Below, in pieces: positions 22,804 through 35,694 of a DNA stretch of 64,000 nucleotides (position 1 is its first letter; every line of letters starts with the position of its first letter). A model generated the notes under the pieces. It saw only the letters and a program-made list of their open reading frames with translations. It searched no databases and was not told the DNA's origin. A program made the position numbers and the translations under genes. Source of the stretch: Raphanus sativus (Eukaryota; Streptophyta; Magnoliopsida; Brassicales; Brassicaceae); assembly GCF_000801105.2 (NCBI RefSeq), contig NC_079512.1, positions 23,639,848 to 23,703,847 on the forward strand, in the 5' to 3' direction.

Positions 22804-25799
22804 ATAACATGGCTTAGATCCAACTCTGGAAATCTCCAATCCCAAAACTTTTTTTGGAAGTCTCCATGATAAAACCAATTCAAAGTCAACTCTAAAAATG
22901 TGTTTAAGCATTTTCCTAATGCTGATTTATTATTATATTATAACTATGAAAAAAATACATAGACAATTCGACATTTTTTGTAACTTTTTCGTAATCTGTA
23001 TAATTGTTTAATAAATCATTTTTATTGGGACAAAATCTAAAATTTCCTTTAATGTGTAAAAAGTAACATAATCTGGCATTTGAACTCCAATAGGCTTAAG
23101 GTGTTTTCAATTGTGTTTAAGCATTTAGATTATGAAAATATGTGCAAAAAGTTGCGGTCTTATTATAGATAAACGCAACTTGTTGCAGCTTATCGTCACA
23201 TCTTTATATTGATTAGTAAATTTTTTAAAAGAAAACATATTGTGTTGTTTAAATATTTTCAACTCAAATACGAACCATATAGTATAACTGAACCAATTAT
23301 ACACACTAATTCAAAACTATATATTCTCTCTTAGATCACCGTTGGGCGTCGGATCCATCAAATCGGTTGGACAGGTAAGATTTAGAAACTAGACATGTAG
23401 CGGTCACCAGCTAGTGATGTCTTTAAACCTAACTAAAAAGTACTTTTGACCGTTGGTAGTAATTCAAATTAAAAAAGAACCTTAGAACAGAAATGGACCT
23501 CACCATCTTTATGGTAGATAAGATCTGTGATACGATTATTTGATTTTTGATATGGTCCTGACGAACGGAACGGAACTGATTAGATGGACACGTAGGATAA
23601 GACAAAGCATGTGTAGATAAAACCAAAATATATTTGTGAAGATGAGAGTACTTTCACCACACGTCTTCTTACAACTCTTTACGTGTCTCACTTTTGGAAC
23701 GTAAGCTTCCACTTGTCGTCTCCCTCTCCTAATTTTCCAACCTCACTCGCTTTTCATGGGAAACAGAAATATTTTCGCCATTCTTATTCGTCTCGCAATC
23801 GCTGTCCATATCGTGAAGACCAAAACTCATCGAATCACTGTTCTACTCTTTTTTTTTCTCGAATGAATATAAAATCATATTCAATCGAAAATACAGTTTT
23901 ACATCAGACACATCGGTAATTAGGCTATGCTATCAAAAATTTTACAAATGACCCCATGTTCTTATGCGTTATGCCGAATCAGTGGCTTAGAAACCGTGAA
24001 TATTTCTTGTATCACAAGCTTACTAGTTCGTTGAAGCGCTTATTTATGTTTTTATCGGCACTTTTTAAGTGTCGTAGGTAATTTGGATCCCCGTGACGAA
24101 GTGTCGCCTAAAGTTACTTTCCTTCTATAGAATGAATGGCAGTTTGAAACACGTACCTCACTGAGTAACAATGCCGATTTCAAACCCATCGTCCACCATT
24201 ACTTATCTATTGTTATTCATTAGTATTTGATGAAACTCCATATTCAAAATGTAAGATTTATTCACAAATAAGCGAATATAGTTCAATGGGTTGAAAACTA
24301 GAAAACAGAGCAAAATTACTCTTGACAAATAAAATATAGCAACGGTCATGGGCCTGCCTTAGCGATTTTAACGGTTCGATATCAGTTATGGTCGCACTTC
24401 AAAGTTCAAACCAGGGCCTTTGGGTTTATATGCACTTTGATACCAGAGCGAGACAATCCTATTGCAGATTATCTTCTCGACTATTTAAGTTAAATGGGAG
24501 TAATGGGATTACGCTATATCTATATAGTAAATTGTGGTTTGAAACACACATATACTAATCAAAATATAGTCTATCAAGCAAAGACCAAAGTTCTCGACAT
24601 ATATAGGATAACTGGATAAGGTATCATACCAGCCCGGCGGTACATTTGATCCTAGAAGTGTAGAACTAGAACACTTCTGTAACTAACTGGACACTTTGTT
24701 TTTTCGAAACACAACTAACTGGACACTAAAAGACTCAAATCAGTCATTGGGCCAATTGAACAATAATGGACCTGATGCTAGGAATAAGATGACCTTTTTA
24801 GAGGCAATTATTTATGAGATCGCTTAACACAAAATACTTGTGACACAAATATTAAACCTTTTAGAACTTTACATCAAACCATTTCGCTTATTCGGTCCGC
24901 AATAGAGGATCAATCCGGCGAATCTAAAAAAAAATATTTTACAACAAAATTTTGTTTACCCAAAACACAAAAAAAATAACTCGCCTTAGACCTACAATAA
25001 TTTAAACACTAAGATGTTGAATGTGTGTTCAAAAAAAAAGATGTTGATTGTTTGTAATTTTCAAATAATTTTGGTTTATGTTTTTTCAAAAATCATTTTT
25101 ATCCAATCTAGATTTAGGTTTTAGTTTTTGTAAAATTTAATTTACTAGCCATCAAGAATTTCAGCAAAAAATCCCTAAAAATTCAGAAATCTAGTTTTCC
25201 AAAATATTTATCATTTTATAAACAAAAACAAAAATCCATAAATATAGGTTTTTATAAAAAATGAAAAGTTACTTTTGAAAATATTTCTGTATTAAAAATA
25301 AAATTATAAATTAAATAATCTTTATCGAAGAGAAAGATATGTATAGACTTTAACACACAGAAAATATAATTTCCACAATAATGTCATCCGAAACTGTTTC
25401 AAATTTTAATATTGGCTCTAGTTCTACAAATTTTCTATGACAGGGGGAAAACAACTTATTTGAAGTTAAATAAGCATGCTAGTGCAATTTTGTAAGCATG
25501 CTAAAAAACATGCTAATACAATTTTGTAAAATTTCATAGATAGAGATAATGAAAGAGAAATGTTGAGAAAAATCTTTCTCTAGCACTAAATCAAAAGTTT
25601 CTTTTAAAATAGCATATAAGAAAAAATATTTATGTTAAAAGAAAAAAAATATATTATTATCAATTTAATTTCTAAGATTTAGTGATTAAATTTCATAGTT
25701 TAATATTTTGATGGTGTACGGGGATCATAGTTACACTTTAGGAGGTGAAGTAATTTTAGTTTTATTTTTGTCATCGACAGAAACAACATAGATTCATGA
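22804..25799. other. 3-kb gene-poor AT-rich DNA
   Basis: No supported gene. A 78-codon frame at 23683-23919 and an overlapping MGNRN... start at 23757 have no recognised product. In Arabidopsis one more gene lies between TAT7 and CUC2; no trace of it is visible here. Confidence 0.5.
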
Positions 25800-26720
25800 C
25801 GACTCTGCGAACTAATCTGATAGCTCTAAATCCATATGAACGATAAAAATCGGTCGTTTCTTAACACTGCGTACAAGATTATCCACCTTGACTTCATCGT
25901 TCTTGGTATTTAGAGGAGCTCGGAAGAGTGAAAACATTCTTTCAGAATCTGGATATCTTCTAAGTAATTTGTAAAACCTGACAATTCTTCTAGTTCCAAA
26001 ACTATTTTCACCGATTGTGAACAATCTGTTACAAATGTGACTTGATATTGGCGTAAATTCTTCATATATTTTATTATCCAAATAAGAGCATCTACTTCCG
26101 AATGAAAGGGTAAAAGACTAACTCGAGTATTTCGTGCCCCCAATAATCCATTAAAACCCTTTAGAGTGTTATATCAACCTTGTCCCGAATGTAAATCATT
26201 GTCCTTCCACGACTCATCTGTGAAACACCATCTGTCCAGAATAGGAGGTAAGTTTGTAACCTCATTCATCCTACTTTGGATAATCTTTTGTGTAATTGTA
26301 GTTTTTTCATCAGATTTATGTTGTTAAAAATTGATTATTCCTCATTTTCAGATATATCATAAGATCCATACAAATTGATGATCTTCTATTTGCGGAGTAA
26401 CTCTCCAAAATAGATGGTGAGTGATTGTATTGGGAAAATATCTAGATTCGATGGAGTCTGTGATAGTGTCCAAACTTGTATCGCTAGTGGACATTCGAAA
26501 AACACATGGTTTATTGATTCATCTGGTTCTCCACAACGAGCACATCATATATCGCCTTGAATTCCTCTACTACTTAAATTTTTCTTTACCGCTATACATC
26601 ATGAGACTATTTTCCATAGAAAATACTTGATTTTCGGTGGACATCGTAATTTCCAATAAAATACCTTAAAAACATCAACTGTAGCTCTATATAGTATTTG
26701 TAATTTAGTATTTCTATTGT
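25800..26720 (-). pseudogene. Decayed LINE tail: zf-RVT and RNase H remnants
   Basis: Read on the minus strand across several stops and frameshifts, this gives first a zf-RVT region (FLWKIVSW, GIQGDI, CARCGEPDESINHVFFECPL, QVWTLSQ), then an RNase H-like end (GARNTRVSLLPFHSEVDALIW, VTFVTDCSQSVKIV, FIVHMDLELS). This is the C-terminal end of a plant LINE ORF2, distinct in sequence from LINE 1 and LINE 2. The endonuclease and RT are missing or unrecognisable upstream (26720-27500). Confidence 0.75.
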
Positions 26721-27909
26721 TCAACAAATGTCACTCTGAGAAGGTTTCTTTAAGTGCTATTTTGTGACAAAAACTAAAAAATGTATTTATTAGGTATGCT
26801 CAGGCTGTACTCGGTTTGTGTATAATTTAACATGAATACAAATTTTCATACGATGTTTTTTATTAATCTAGAGATATCTCACACTTATGGAAAAAATTAG
26901 ACTAATTTTCAAAGGAAATTGTAGCCTACAAATAGACTCTATTTCCGGATATGATGAGCACGAAAACTTGGATTCATATCCGTGTAAGTTTCGAGGAACA
27001 ACATATGTTAGTTTCGCGCAATAAGTGAACTGAATCTAAAATGTATTACGTCCCAACCCCATTTCTTACCACCCCACCACACTGTCCCAAACAAAAGTTT
27101 TATTTCATTATTTAAACAATACATGATCTGCAAAGCTATATCAAAATAAATTCTTATAAAAAATATCTACCAGTTATAGCTCAAAATCAAAAATTTCAGG
27201 TATATAACAAATCTTGAAAGATCAAAATCTCTTTTGAAGCTCTGTTATTTATTTTTCGTCCATTAAAAAGTTTGATCATGCTTGTAATTGTTTAATCGTG
27301 CTGATTAAATTTGTCCAGTCTATTCTAAAATTCTGACATGAGAAATGTTGTAACATATTTTTCCATTGTCCAACCAAATACTTCTATCATATAATGTAAA
27401 GATGGCACTATTCTTCTTATGTTTCTTATATTCATGAATTGTATTTTCAGACATATTTTTTCAAATTCATCCACAACTACTGAATAATGATATAGAAGTC
27501 CAAAAGTTATCCAAATATATATCATGTAAATATACGGCTTGTGGATTAAAGTCTATATATAGTTACAGTGAAAATCAATAAAAGGTTATAAGACAACATT
27601 ATAAGAGACGTGATTGAGAAATCAGAGCGTAGAGAATAATTAGAACATTTCTAATTCAATTCAATATTTCACTATAAACTGGAGTTTATAATCAGAACTT
27701 CTTAATTCCATGAAAATCCTTTATCAGACAAAGAATTTATATTAGAATAAATAATAGATTATTCTATAAATGAAGTAATGTTTTAATTTTTGTTCATTAC
27801 TTTATTCTTCATTTTAAAATAGAACGGGAATAGAACAAATATATATATATATATTATAGAATTATCGTATTTCAGAGTTATTCTATTTTACTGTTAAAAT
27901 ATAATTTTA
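26721..27909. other. AT-rich DNA, possibly decayed LINE body
   Basis: No gene. The part next to 26720 may be worn-out ORF2 sequence of the same relic, but no motif is readable. Confidence 0.4.
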
Positions 27910-28540
27910 TAGAGATGGGTGTTCAAGCATCCATTCGGGTTTAGTTCAGATTTATTCGGGTTTTGAGTTTTCAGATTCAAAGATTTCAACCTTATTCAGG
28001 TATTTCTAAATTTCGGTTTGGATCTTTGCGGTTTTGGCTCAGGTTCAGATAATACACTAAATTATTTTCAAAATTCTATAATTCACTGTATACTTTAAAT
28101 TTCTCAAAATTTATAAAAAATAATATATTACATAAATCTGAATAACATATGTCAAAATATCTTAACATATAATTTGGTTTTGTTTGAATATTTGGCCAGA
28201 GAATCAATAAATATTTTAAATATTTTTGTTATTTTCACTATAAATTAAATATTTTAAATATTATTTTGACTATTTGTATGTGTTCTCAAGTATTTTGGAC
28301 AACTTAATAATATATATATTGGATGTTTTAAATAAACATTAAATCTAAAATAATTAGTATATATATATATATAAATTTATTTCAATTACATTCGGATACC
28401 CGAAATACTTAGGATCAGGTTTGGTTTTGGTTTTTTAAATACCAAAATTTTAAATCCAATCATATATTTAATTAATTCTGATTCGAATTCGGTACTATTT
28501 TTCAGATCGAATTCAGTTTTTCAGATTTGAATTTTTTTAC
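27910..28540. repeat. hAT-like MITE remnant rich in 'ttcgggtttt' words
   Basis: It starts TAGAGATGGGTGTTCAAGC and continues with degenerate 'attcgggttt/ttcggttt' words on one side and 'cgaattc/gatacccgaaata' on the other. The start resembles the TAGGGGTGTTCA termini common in Brassicaceae hAT MITEs. The matching right end is not preserved. Confidence 0.35.
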
Positions 28541-29472
28541 TCAACCTTAGAATTTTACATTGCAGATGATCTTATTATACTATAAAACTATCAAATAATA
28601 AAATTATTTGGCTATAGCCCAATATTCCATATGTCGCTACTCGCTAGTAAATTTGAGGGAACCAAGATATTTGAATGTAATCTTAAATCATATAAGCAGA
28701 CAACAGAAAGGAGCACGAACTCGACATTCCAAGTAACTTCGATCCTGCTGGCTGCTGCATAATTTTCTCTGGAGAAAGAGACATGCATTCCGAGAAAAAG
28801 TAAAAATATGAAAGTTACGTAGTTTACGGTCTGCGTACGTATACCATTAGGATCTTTTACGTATAACATGTGACCTTTAATTCGTCTAAAATGTGTATAA
28901 GGGAGTTGTACTTTAAGACGTGTTGCATTAACTTGCAAAAGAAAAATAATAAGAGAGACGTTGCATCAACAGCTATGAGGTTTTAGGTGTAAGGCTATGA
29001 AAGGGAACCAGGAAAAATCACCAAATAAGCGTATAGTAAAAAACTAAAGGGTAAAAAGAAGTGAAAACAACGAGTATCTCCAGATATTGTCTTTTATTTT
29101 ATAATACATACTTAAATTTTAATGCTGTCTGATTTGGTTTATTTTCTTCTAATATTAGGGACGAGAAGATCTTAGTAATTGGATTTAGTTACTGTCATTT
29201 GCTGATATGTCTACACAGATAAATAGACCTTCATTACTACAATAATAATATTAGGGAAACAGTAGTAGCAGTTGTAACAGTCTTAGCATGTCTCTGAGAC
29301 TCTGATAATGATTTTAATGTATAATTATTACTTTTTACTACACAATTTTTTCGTTTGCTTTATATTACACAATACACAAACTTGAAACCACGAATATATG
29401 ATCAGTCAAAGAAACGAAATTTTGATCAAGTTTAGCTGACTTTTATTACATATGATAAAATGTTTGTACTAA
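28541..29472. other. AT-rich intergenic DNA
   Basis: A 108-codon minus-strand frame at 28612-28938 has no recognised domain and reads like chance. Nothing else seen. Confidence 0.5.
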
Positions 29473-30400
29473 GAGTATCTAACCATTACACTAAACTCGG
29501 TGTTTGTAATATAATTTGGTTGTTTTAGTGTCAAACATTTTCTGTCATCTCCAACCAAATCATGATATCAAACGTTACACCAAAATAGTATTATATTTTT
29601 TGATGTTTTCTGTTTTAATAATTTTTTATTTTTTAGTATTTTAAATTGATAAATAATTATTTTATCATATTTTGATATTATGTTCATTAATTTTTCGTAA
29701 TTATATATTTATAAAATTTATTTACATTTATATGTTATGGTTTAACAATATTACATGTGTTTAATTTACATAAAATACAATATTAAAAGTTACAAAACAT
29801 TAATTATGAAAAGCACATAACATAACAATATATTTTTTTAATAAATTTGTATTAGTCAATAACACATGTTTAACTATATTAAAAAATACATATATTTTAA
29901 CATTTGGTGAATTTATAGTATTAAATATAATTTATATAAAAATATAACCAATATTTAAAATTTAATAAATGATAATAATCATTTAGTGATTTTTTATTTA
30001 AAAAATAAAATAAATATAAAGTACGATGATATTTTATTTCTTATAACATAAAAATTATAATAATAACTTAGTGATTTTTACCTGAAATCAAAATAAAAAG
30101 TATTTTAATTATGTAAAAATAATGTAGAAATATAAATAACACAATATATTTATCTTTAGTTACAAATTGGAAATGATTAATAATATTAATTGAAACAAAT
30201 TTAAACTAACTAATGATAATAATTAAACTATATTATTAAATAAAACACAATAAAATATGTATATAAAATATTTGGTACGATGAATAGTATTATACCAAAT
30301 TTGATATAACACTATTCATTTTACACCAAATTTGATGAGATGGTATAACTTTTGATGTTTCATTGGAACGAAATTACACCATGTCACATTGGAGATGGCC
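29473..30400. mobile_element. PIF/Harbinger-like MITE
   Basis: Flanked by TAA on both sides (29470-29472 and 30401-30403), the 3-bp target of Harbinger elements. Left end GAGTATCTAACCATTACAC and right end complement GGCCATCTCCAATGTGAC fit the 'GAGCATCTCCAA' terminus usual in Brassicaceae. The subterminal parts share 'ttacaccaaa(t)' words in inverted order. The interior is AT-rich and non-coding. Confidence 0.55.
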
Positions 30401-30403
30401 TAA

Positions 30404-31061
30404 GCACTCACTCCCCCATTACTCAGCAATATAGATAATTTGCAAGTTATATTTATCGTGATATGTCATATTATAATAATATGTACTCTGGTACATAGAA
30501 CTATGATGTATATATTAGTATCCATCTTAACATTGTATTATGATAATTTGCAGATTTTATGAGTATATATATTTTATGCTGATGCGTAATACACATAAAA
30601 ATTATAAAACTTCTCAGCAAAGATATAATTAACAAAGTTATGGGTTCAAAAAACAACACCTCTTACAACTGCAACAAAAAACTTCCAATTTTTAATAGAT
30701 ATATGTAATTATTATTTTTAGTTTATATGTAGTTAGTTAAAAAGATATATTTTCCTAATAACTGAAAACCTTGTTAATAGGGATATAATTCGAGTCAGTG
30801 CAAAAATACCAATTTATAAAGCTTAAAACTTAAAATACCATATTAAAATTACTTTAAGTTGATTATCACATGTGATGCAAAATTTAAATACAAAACATAT
30901 ATCCTAAATTTTAATATTGTTGAATATTAGGACAGACAATCCGCGGAAACTTGCCTAGTTGTTAGTATAACTAACAAAATTATACATTTTAAAAGAATAA
31001 TATTAACTTTGTTTAAGAAGAACATGCAGCATGAATATTTGATTTTGTATAACATCTTTGT
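30404..31061. other. AT-rich intergenic DNA, possible Helitron 3' end
   Basis: 'atccgcggaaacttgcctagt' at about 30939-30959 resembles a Helitron 3' end with CTAG at 30955-30958, but the hairpin is only CCGCGG and no matching 5' end was found. Confidence 0.3.
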
Positions 31062-31722
31062 TAGGTCTGGGCAAAAAAATCGAAACTAAAGAACCGAACC
31101 GGAACCGAACCGGGATATCCGAATCCGAACCGAACCGAAGACCTTCAAATATCCGTATGGTCCTATATTTTTATATCCGAAATAACCAAACTGAACTGGA
31201 ACCAAACCGAGAACCGAACGGGTACTCAGATATATAAAAATATTAATTTTATATATAACATAACTAAATATATATTTATACTAAAAAAATTGTTAAAAAA
31301 ATCTAAAAATATTTGAAGATAACTACATTATTATAAAACATCCGAACTATTCAAATTATCCAAAAATAGCCGGATAATTTTATTCCGAATTATCCAAAAT
31401 AATCCAAAACATTCAAACTTTTTATCTAAATCATCATAATTATTTGATATTTTATCCTAAATAACTATTATTTTATCTGAACTATCCGAACTATGCGAAC
31501 TATCCCAACCCAAACCGGAACCAAATGAGAACCGAAATTATTTCTGGTATTTTCCGGTTCCTAGTTTTACTATATGAACCGAACCGAACCTGAAACTATC
31601 TGAATCGAACCGAACCAAAAAAAAGTTAAGTACTCAGTTGATCCTCTAACTCCCTATCTGAACTACCCGAAACACGAAATACCCGAACCGAACCGAACCG
31701 ATATCCGAAATGTCCAGACCTA
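31062..31722. mobile_element. hAT-type MITE with 8-bp target duplication
   Basis: The perfect duplication ATCTTTGT lies at 31054-31061 and 31723-31730. The termini are TAGGTCTGGGCA at the left and the complement of TAGGTCTGGACA at the right. The arms hold clustered 'gaaccgaaccg' words. 661 bp, no coding content. The 8-bp duplication and short TIR assign it to the hAT superfamily. Confidence 0.8.
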
Positions 31723-31730
31723 ATCTTTGT

Positions 31731-32865
31731 ATATAAGTCGGTAACTGTTTGATTTAATTATTGTTCAATCTTAAATCATAAATCATAAATCAATAGCAAT
31801 GGCAGAATTGATAAAAATAATTATTTGTATATTAACTTTATGCTGCAAACATTTTGTCGAGAAAAACTTTATGCTGCAAACATATAAACTTGAAGCCAAT
31901 AAAATAACTAAAACCCCCAAAGAAAATGAAAAATAAAACAAAATCAAGATAAAAGGAGAGAGAGTAAGAGGTGAAAGGTAGAGAAAGTGGTGGCGTGTAG
32001 TAACAAAGTCTGTCAATTTCTTTTGATAAATTAATCATGTACTGTGCTGACACTCCAAGATTTGAAACAGCCTTATCGATACATCCTATAAAAAAATAAA
32101 ATGGGAACTCTTCGTTTTATAGATAACAACTGTATACGTCTAATAATGTATCCCTTACTGTAATACTATTGTTTCGATTAGTCATTGTATGTACATACAA
32201 TAAGTAATATTGTAACCCAAACGCATAATACAGTAAACAGATAGAACAATATTGTAGACAAATATAAACGATTAATAAATAAAAAGTTACAATCTGCATC
32301 CTCCTTATATTTTTATCACTGACAGAGAATACCACTGCACTTTTTCTCATGCACGCACGCATACTCAGATAACAACAAGAGCCCATTGATTGTTTCTTTA
32401 ATAATTTAATGACAGAAATACGGATGCAGCATGATTAATTTGTATTTTGATTCGATTGACAAAAAAATCTCGAGTCTATGAAAGAAAATATATCGATAAA
32501 CTCAAAAATATGATGTAATAATCTGCTTTGGCTTTGCTCTCTTTACTACAAGACAAGGCAGAGAAAACCACAGATTCCTATGAAAGAGTAGACGTACCTG
32601 TCTGTTTATTATAATTATTATCTCTACGACTTTTATTTACTTTCAATACAAAATACTCCATTTCTATATCGCCGTTTTTGATTTTATCAAATCCCTATGT
32701 GTACAAAAATATAAAATACAAAATTAAAAAATCTATCCACGTTACAAATCGAAGTCCCTCACTCAAGAACCCTCCATTCTATTTATATTCGTGTGTCCTC
32801 CTCTTCACAAACATTTGTAGCCTAGTCTCCTTAGGGTTTCATTAAAAGCTTAAGATCTTTTCTTC
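31731..32865 (+). promoter_or_regulatory. Upstream region of CUC2
   Basis: No other gene is seen. A TATA-like 'ctatttatattc' lies about 85 bp before the CUC2 ATG (near 32779), in a suitable place for a core promoter; the 'ttagggtttc' just before the ATG is a common plant leader word. Upstream control elements cannot be named from sequence alone. Confidence 0.4.
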
Positions 32866-34592
32866 ATGGATATTCCGTATTACCACTATGACCACGGAGG
32901 AGACAGCCAATATCTTCCTCCGGGTTTCAGGTTTCATCCGACAGATGAAGAGCTCATCACTCATTACCTCCTCCGTAAGGTCCTCGACGGCTGCTTCTCA
33001 AGCCGTGCCATCGCAGAGGTTGATCTCAACAAGTGCGAGCCTTGGCAACTTCCCGGTAAGAGAAAACAAACCAATTATTAACTTCCGTTATGTAGTTCTT
33101 GTAACTGTCTTGGTTAGATCTTGTATTCTTCTTGAATCTTGTAATTAATTAAGAGATATCCCATTACTTAAACCACTTTCATTTTCTTTAGGGAAAGCTA
33201 AGATGGGTGAGAAAGAATGGTACTTTTTTAGCCTCCGTGACCGGAAATATCCGACGGGACTGAGAACGAATAGAGCAACGGAGGCTGGTTACTGGAAAGC
33301 TACAGGAAAAGATAGAGAGATTTATAGTTCAAAGACTAGTGCACTTGTCGGGATGAAGAAGACTCTTGTCTTCTACAAAGGACGAGCTCCTAAAGGAGAG
33401 AAGAGCAGTTGGGTTATGCATGAATATCGTCTTGAAGGAAAATTCTCTTACCATTTCATCTCCAGAAGCTCGAAGGTATCAATTAATTTGAACCCTTTTA
33501 TTATCTTTTATTTAATTAGTTATAATCTTCTGCTTCTCTTTTCAAGAGTATGACATAGTAGGTGACGTTGAATTTTTGTTTTTTTTTTCTTTTTCCTGCC
33601 TTTCATATTTATTGATGGCTGAAATAGCACGGCTATTTTTAAGGTTAAAGTAAGAGCATCATGTTTTTATTAATTATAATGGTGATTTCCTAAAGCAAAA
33701 GAAATTATAAATATTTTGACAGAAATTATTAATATATATCCTACTTTTGGAAAGATCAATGCAAGACCCAAATCCAATGTAAACCCATCTTCCCGATCTT
33801 CTGACATACATAGATACATTAAATGGAGTTTCTGTAAAATTTATTAAATTTTCATATCCATCTGCAATAACCGATGAACATTCCCTCTATGAAAGCGTTT
33901 ACACCATGGTTATTTATATTTGCAAGATCTAACTTACTTAAAAAAAATATTTATTCCCTCAGGACGAATGGGTGATCTCTAGGGTTTTCAAGAAAACCGG
34001 TTTAGCTAATACCGGAGCCTCAGCAGGAGCAAGTATTAGCATTAGCAGTGGTACCGGTTCGTCTAAGAAGACAAAAATACCCTCGAGCATCTCCACAACC
34101 TACCGTGAGCAACCAAGCTCTCCTTCATCCGTCTCACTCCCTCCTCTCCTTGACCCCACCACAACCCTCGGCTACACCGACAGCAGCTGGTCCTACGACA
34201 GCCGTAACACCAACACAACCGTCACAAACACCGCAATAACCGAGCACGTGTCCTGTTTCTCCACTGCCGCTACTACTACTGCCTTGGGCTTAGATGTTAA
34301 CGTTGACTCATTCAACCATCTTCTACCGCCTGCGCCGTCTGGGTTTGACCCTTTTCCCCGCTTTGTCTCTAGAAACGTCTCGCCTCTATCTAACTTTAGG
34401 TCGTTCCAAGAGAACTTCAGTCACTTTCCGTACTTTGGGTCATCTTCTGCATCCACCATGACCACCTCCGCTAACCTGCCTTCTTTCCACGGTGGTACCG
34501 GAATGAACTACTGGCTACAGACGACGGCGGAAGAAAACGAGACAAAGGCTGGTCTGCTTAATGGTGGACTTGATTGCGTATGGAATCATTAA
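32866..34592 (+). CDS. CUC2: NAC transcription factor CUC2 (organ boundary)
   Basis: CUP-SHAPED COTYLEDON 2, a nuclear NAC-domain activator that represses growth at organ and cotyledon boundaries and helps start the shoot meristem and leaf serrations. Exons: 32866-33055, 33192-33475, 33963-34592, all GT-AG and in frame, 367 residues (Arabidopsis 375). The N-terminus [20 protein letters not shown] is a strong match to Arabidopsis CUC2 as remembered. NAC subdomains A-E are complete: [15 protein letters not shown], the DNA-contacting [10 protein letters not shown], and [12 protein letters not shown]. The Ser/Thr-rich C-terminal activation region holds EHVSCFS, encoded by the miR164 target. No defect is visible. 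The 487-bp second intron contains a MITE-like 'gtaagagcatca' scrap. Confidence 0.97.
34243..34263 (+). promoter_or_regulatory. miR164 target site in CUC2 exon 3
   Basis: The 21 nt, starting AGCACGTGTCCTG and ending TTCTCCA, encode part of EHVSCFS and pair with miR164 with only a few mismatches. It matches the Arabidopsis CUC2 site as remembered. In Arabidopsis, miR164 cleavage here trims CUC2 expression around boundaries. Confidence 0.9.
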
Positions 34593-35694
34593 TCACAAAA
34601 GAGGCGTTAACTAATAATTGTGTTCCCTGTAGGGGTTTTTATGTTTAAATTTGTAGGATCGTGAGCAACCAGCTTGGTGTGTTTGTTTAATTATGTATTT
34701 TTGTGTATCCGACCGTTAGTATAAGGGGCACAAGAAAGTGTTTCGTGAACTATTTAACGGGTGTGTTAATGTATAAGCTATCGTCGTTATGGATTAATGT
34801 TTATCTTATGCATGTTGATTAATATCGTCTATGGATTTAATGTTTATCGTTATGCATGTTGATTAATATCAAGGCTTCATAAATTTGCTATTTCCGTTGA
34901 AATTTAACAGTAAATGCGTTGTGTCAATCGTATATAGCCCGACATAATGGATTTATGTAATCAGTCGCCTTTATGTACATTAGTTTTCGTCATGAAGTGC
35001 TATGGCAGATTTGATATGGCGGTTATGCATATGTTTTCGGAATAAAAAGTCTCCGAATCTTAATACAAAGAATAAATTAGTCGCCAAATAGATGATTTCC
35101 ATAATTAGCTAACGCATGTGGCTAGTAATTTGTGCAATTAAAGATGCTCGAATGTGATACGTGCATGTTGACTTGTTAACTTTTGTCGTTTGACGATCTC
35201 TCTTAAACAATGTTTCACGTTCTTAGCATAAGTACTTATGTACTTGTCTTGTAATCCAGTGGTTTAATAAGTCTATCTATCAAAACTGAAATCAGTTTCA
35301 GTTAGGTGTTTTTTATTGCTATCTAACGACTAAGGATAACAATTTGGGGTTTGAATATAACAGACATGCACATGTTATAGCTTCTTTCAATAATGTAAAA
35401 GCTAATCTGGAACACCCCTCATGCATCGTTTAGCAATTAGTTTATTAAATAATCACAGAGAATAACAAGTTGCTTATTTGCTATCAAGATTCAAGAATTT
35501 TGAAAGGGAGATGATGACTTTGATGCGCATGCTGACGAACGGACCACTCTCAAGTTCAGGTCTTGTACAACAGTCCACCTCACTTTCAGAAGGATGGCTT
35601 TCATGTTTCTATTTTTAGAAAGAGACATAATTGATAACCTCTCTCTATTTACTACCATTATGCGTTTCCATTTCAACATATAATGTACCTGATA
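34593..35694. other. 3' flank of CUC2 and intergenic DNA
   Basis: A ~47-bp direct duplication ('tatggattaatgtttatc...gcatgttgattaatatc') lies at about 34788-34870. No gene is supported in the rest. Confidence 0.55.

Noticed and set aside
23683..23919. Small gene starting MSHFWN or MGNRN
   Set aside because: No splice continuation, no family likeness; could be a promoter-proximal chance frame.
24420..24500. Possible copia primer binding site ('tttgataccagagcg')
   Set aside because: Resembles but does not match the tRNA-iMet PBS in either orientation, and no LTR pair or gag/pol is near.
30939..30959. Helitron 3' end candidate
   Set aside because: Only a 6-bp palindrome and no paired 5' end; mentioned only in the intergenic entry.
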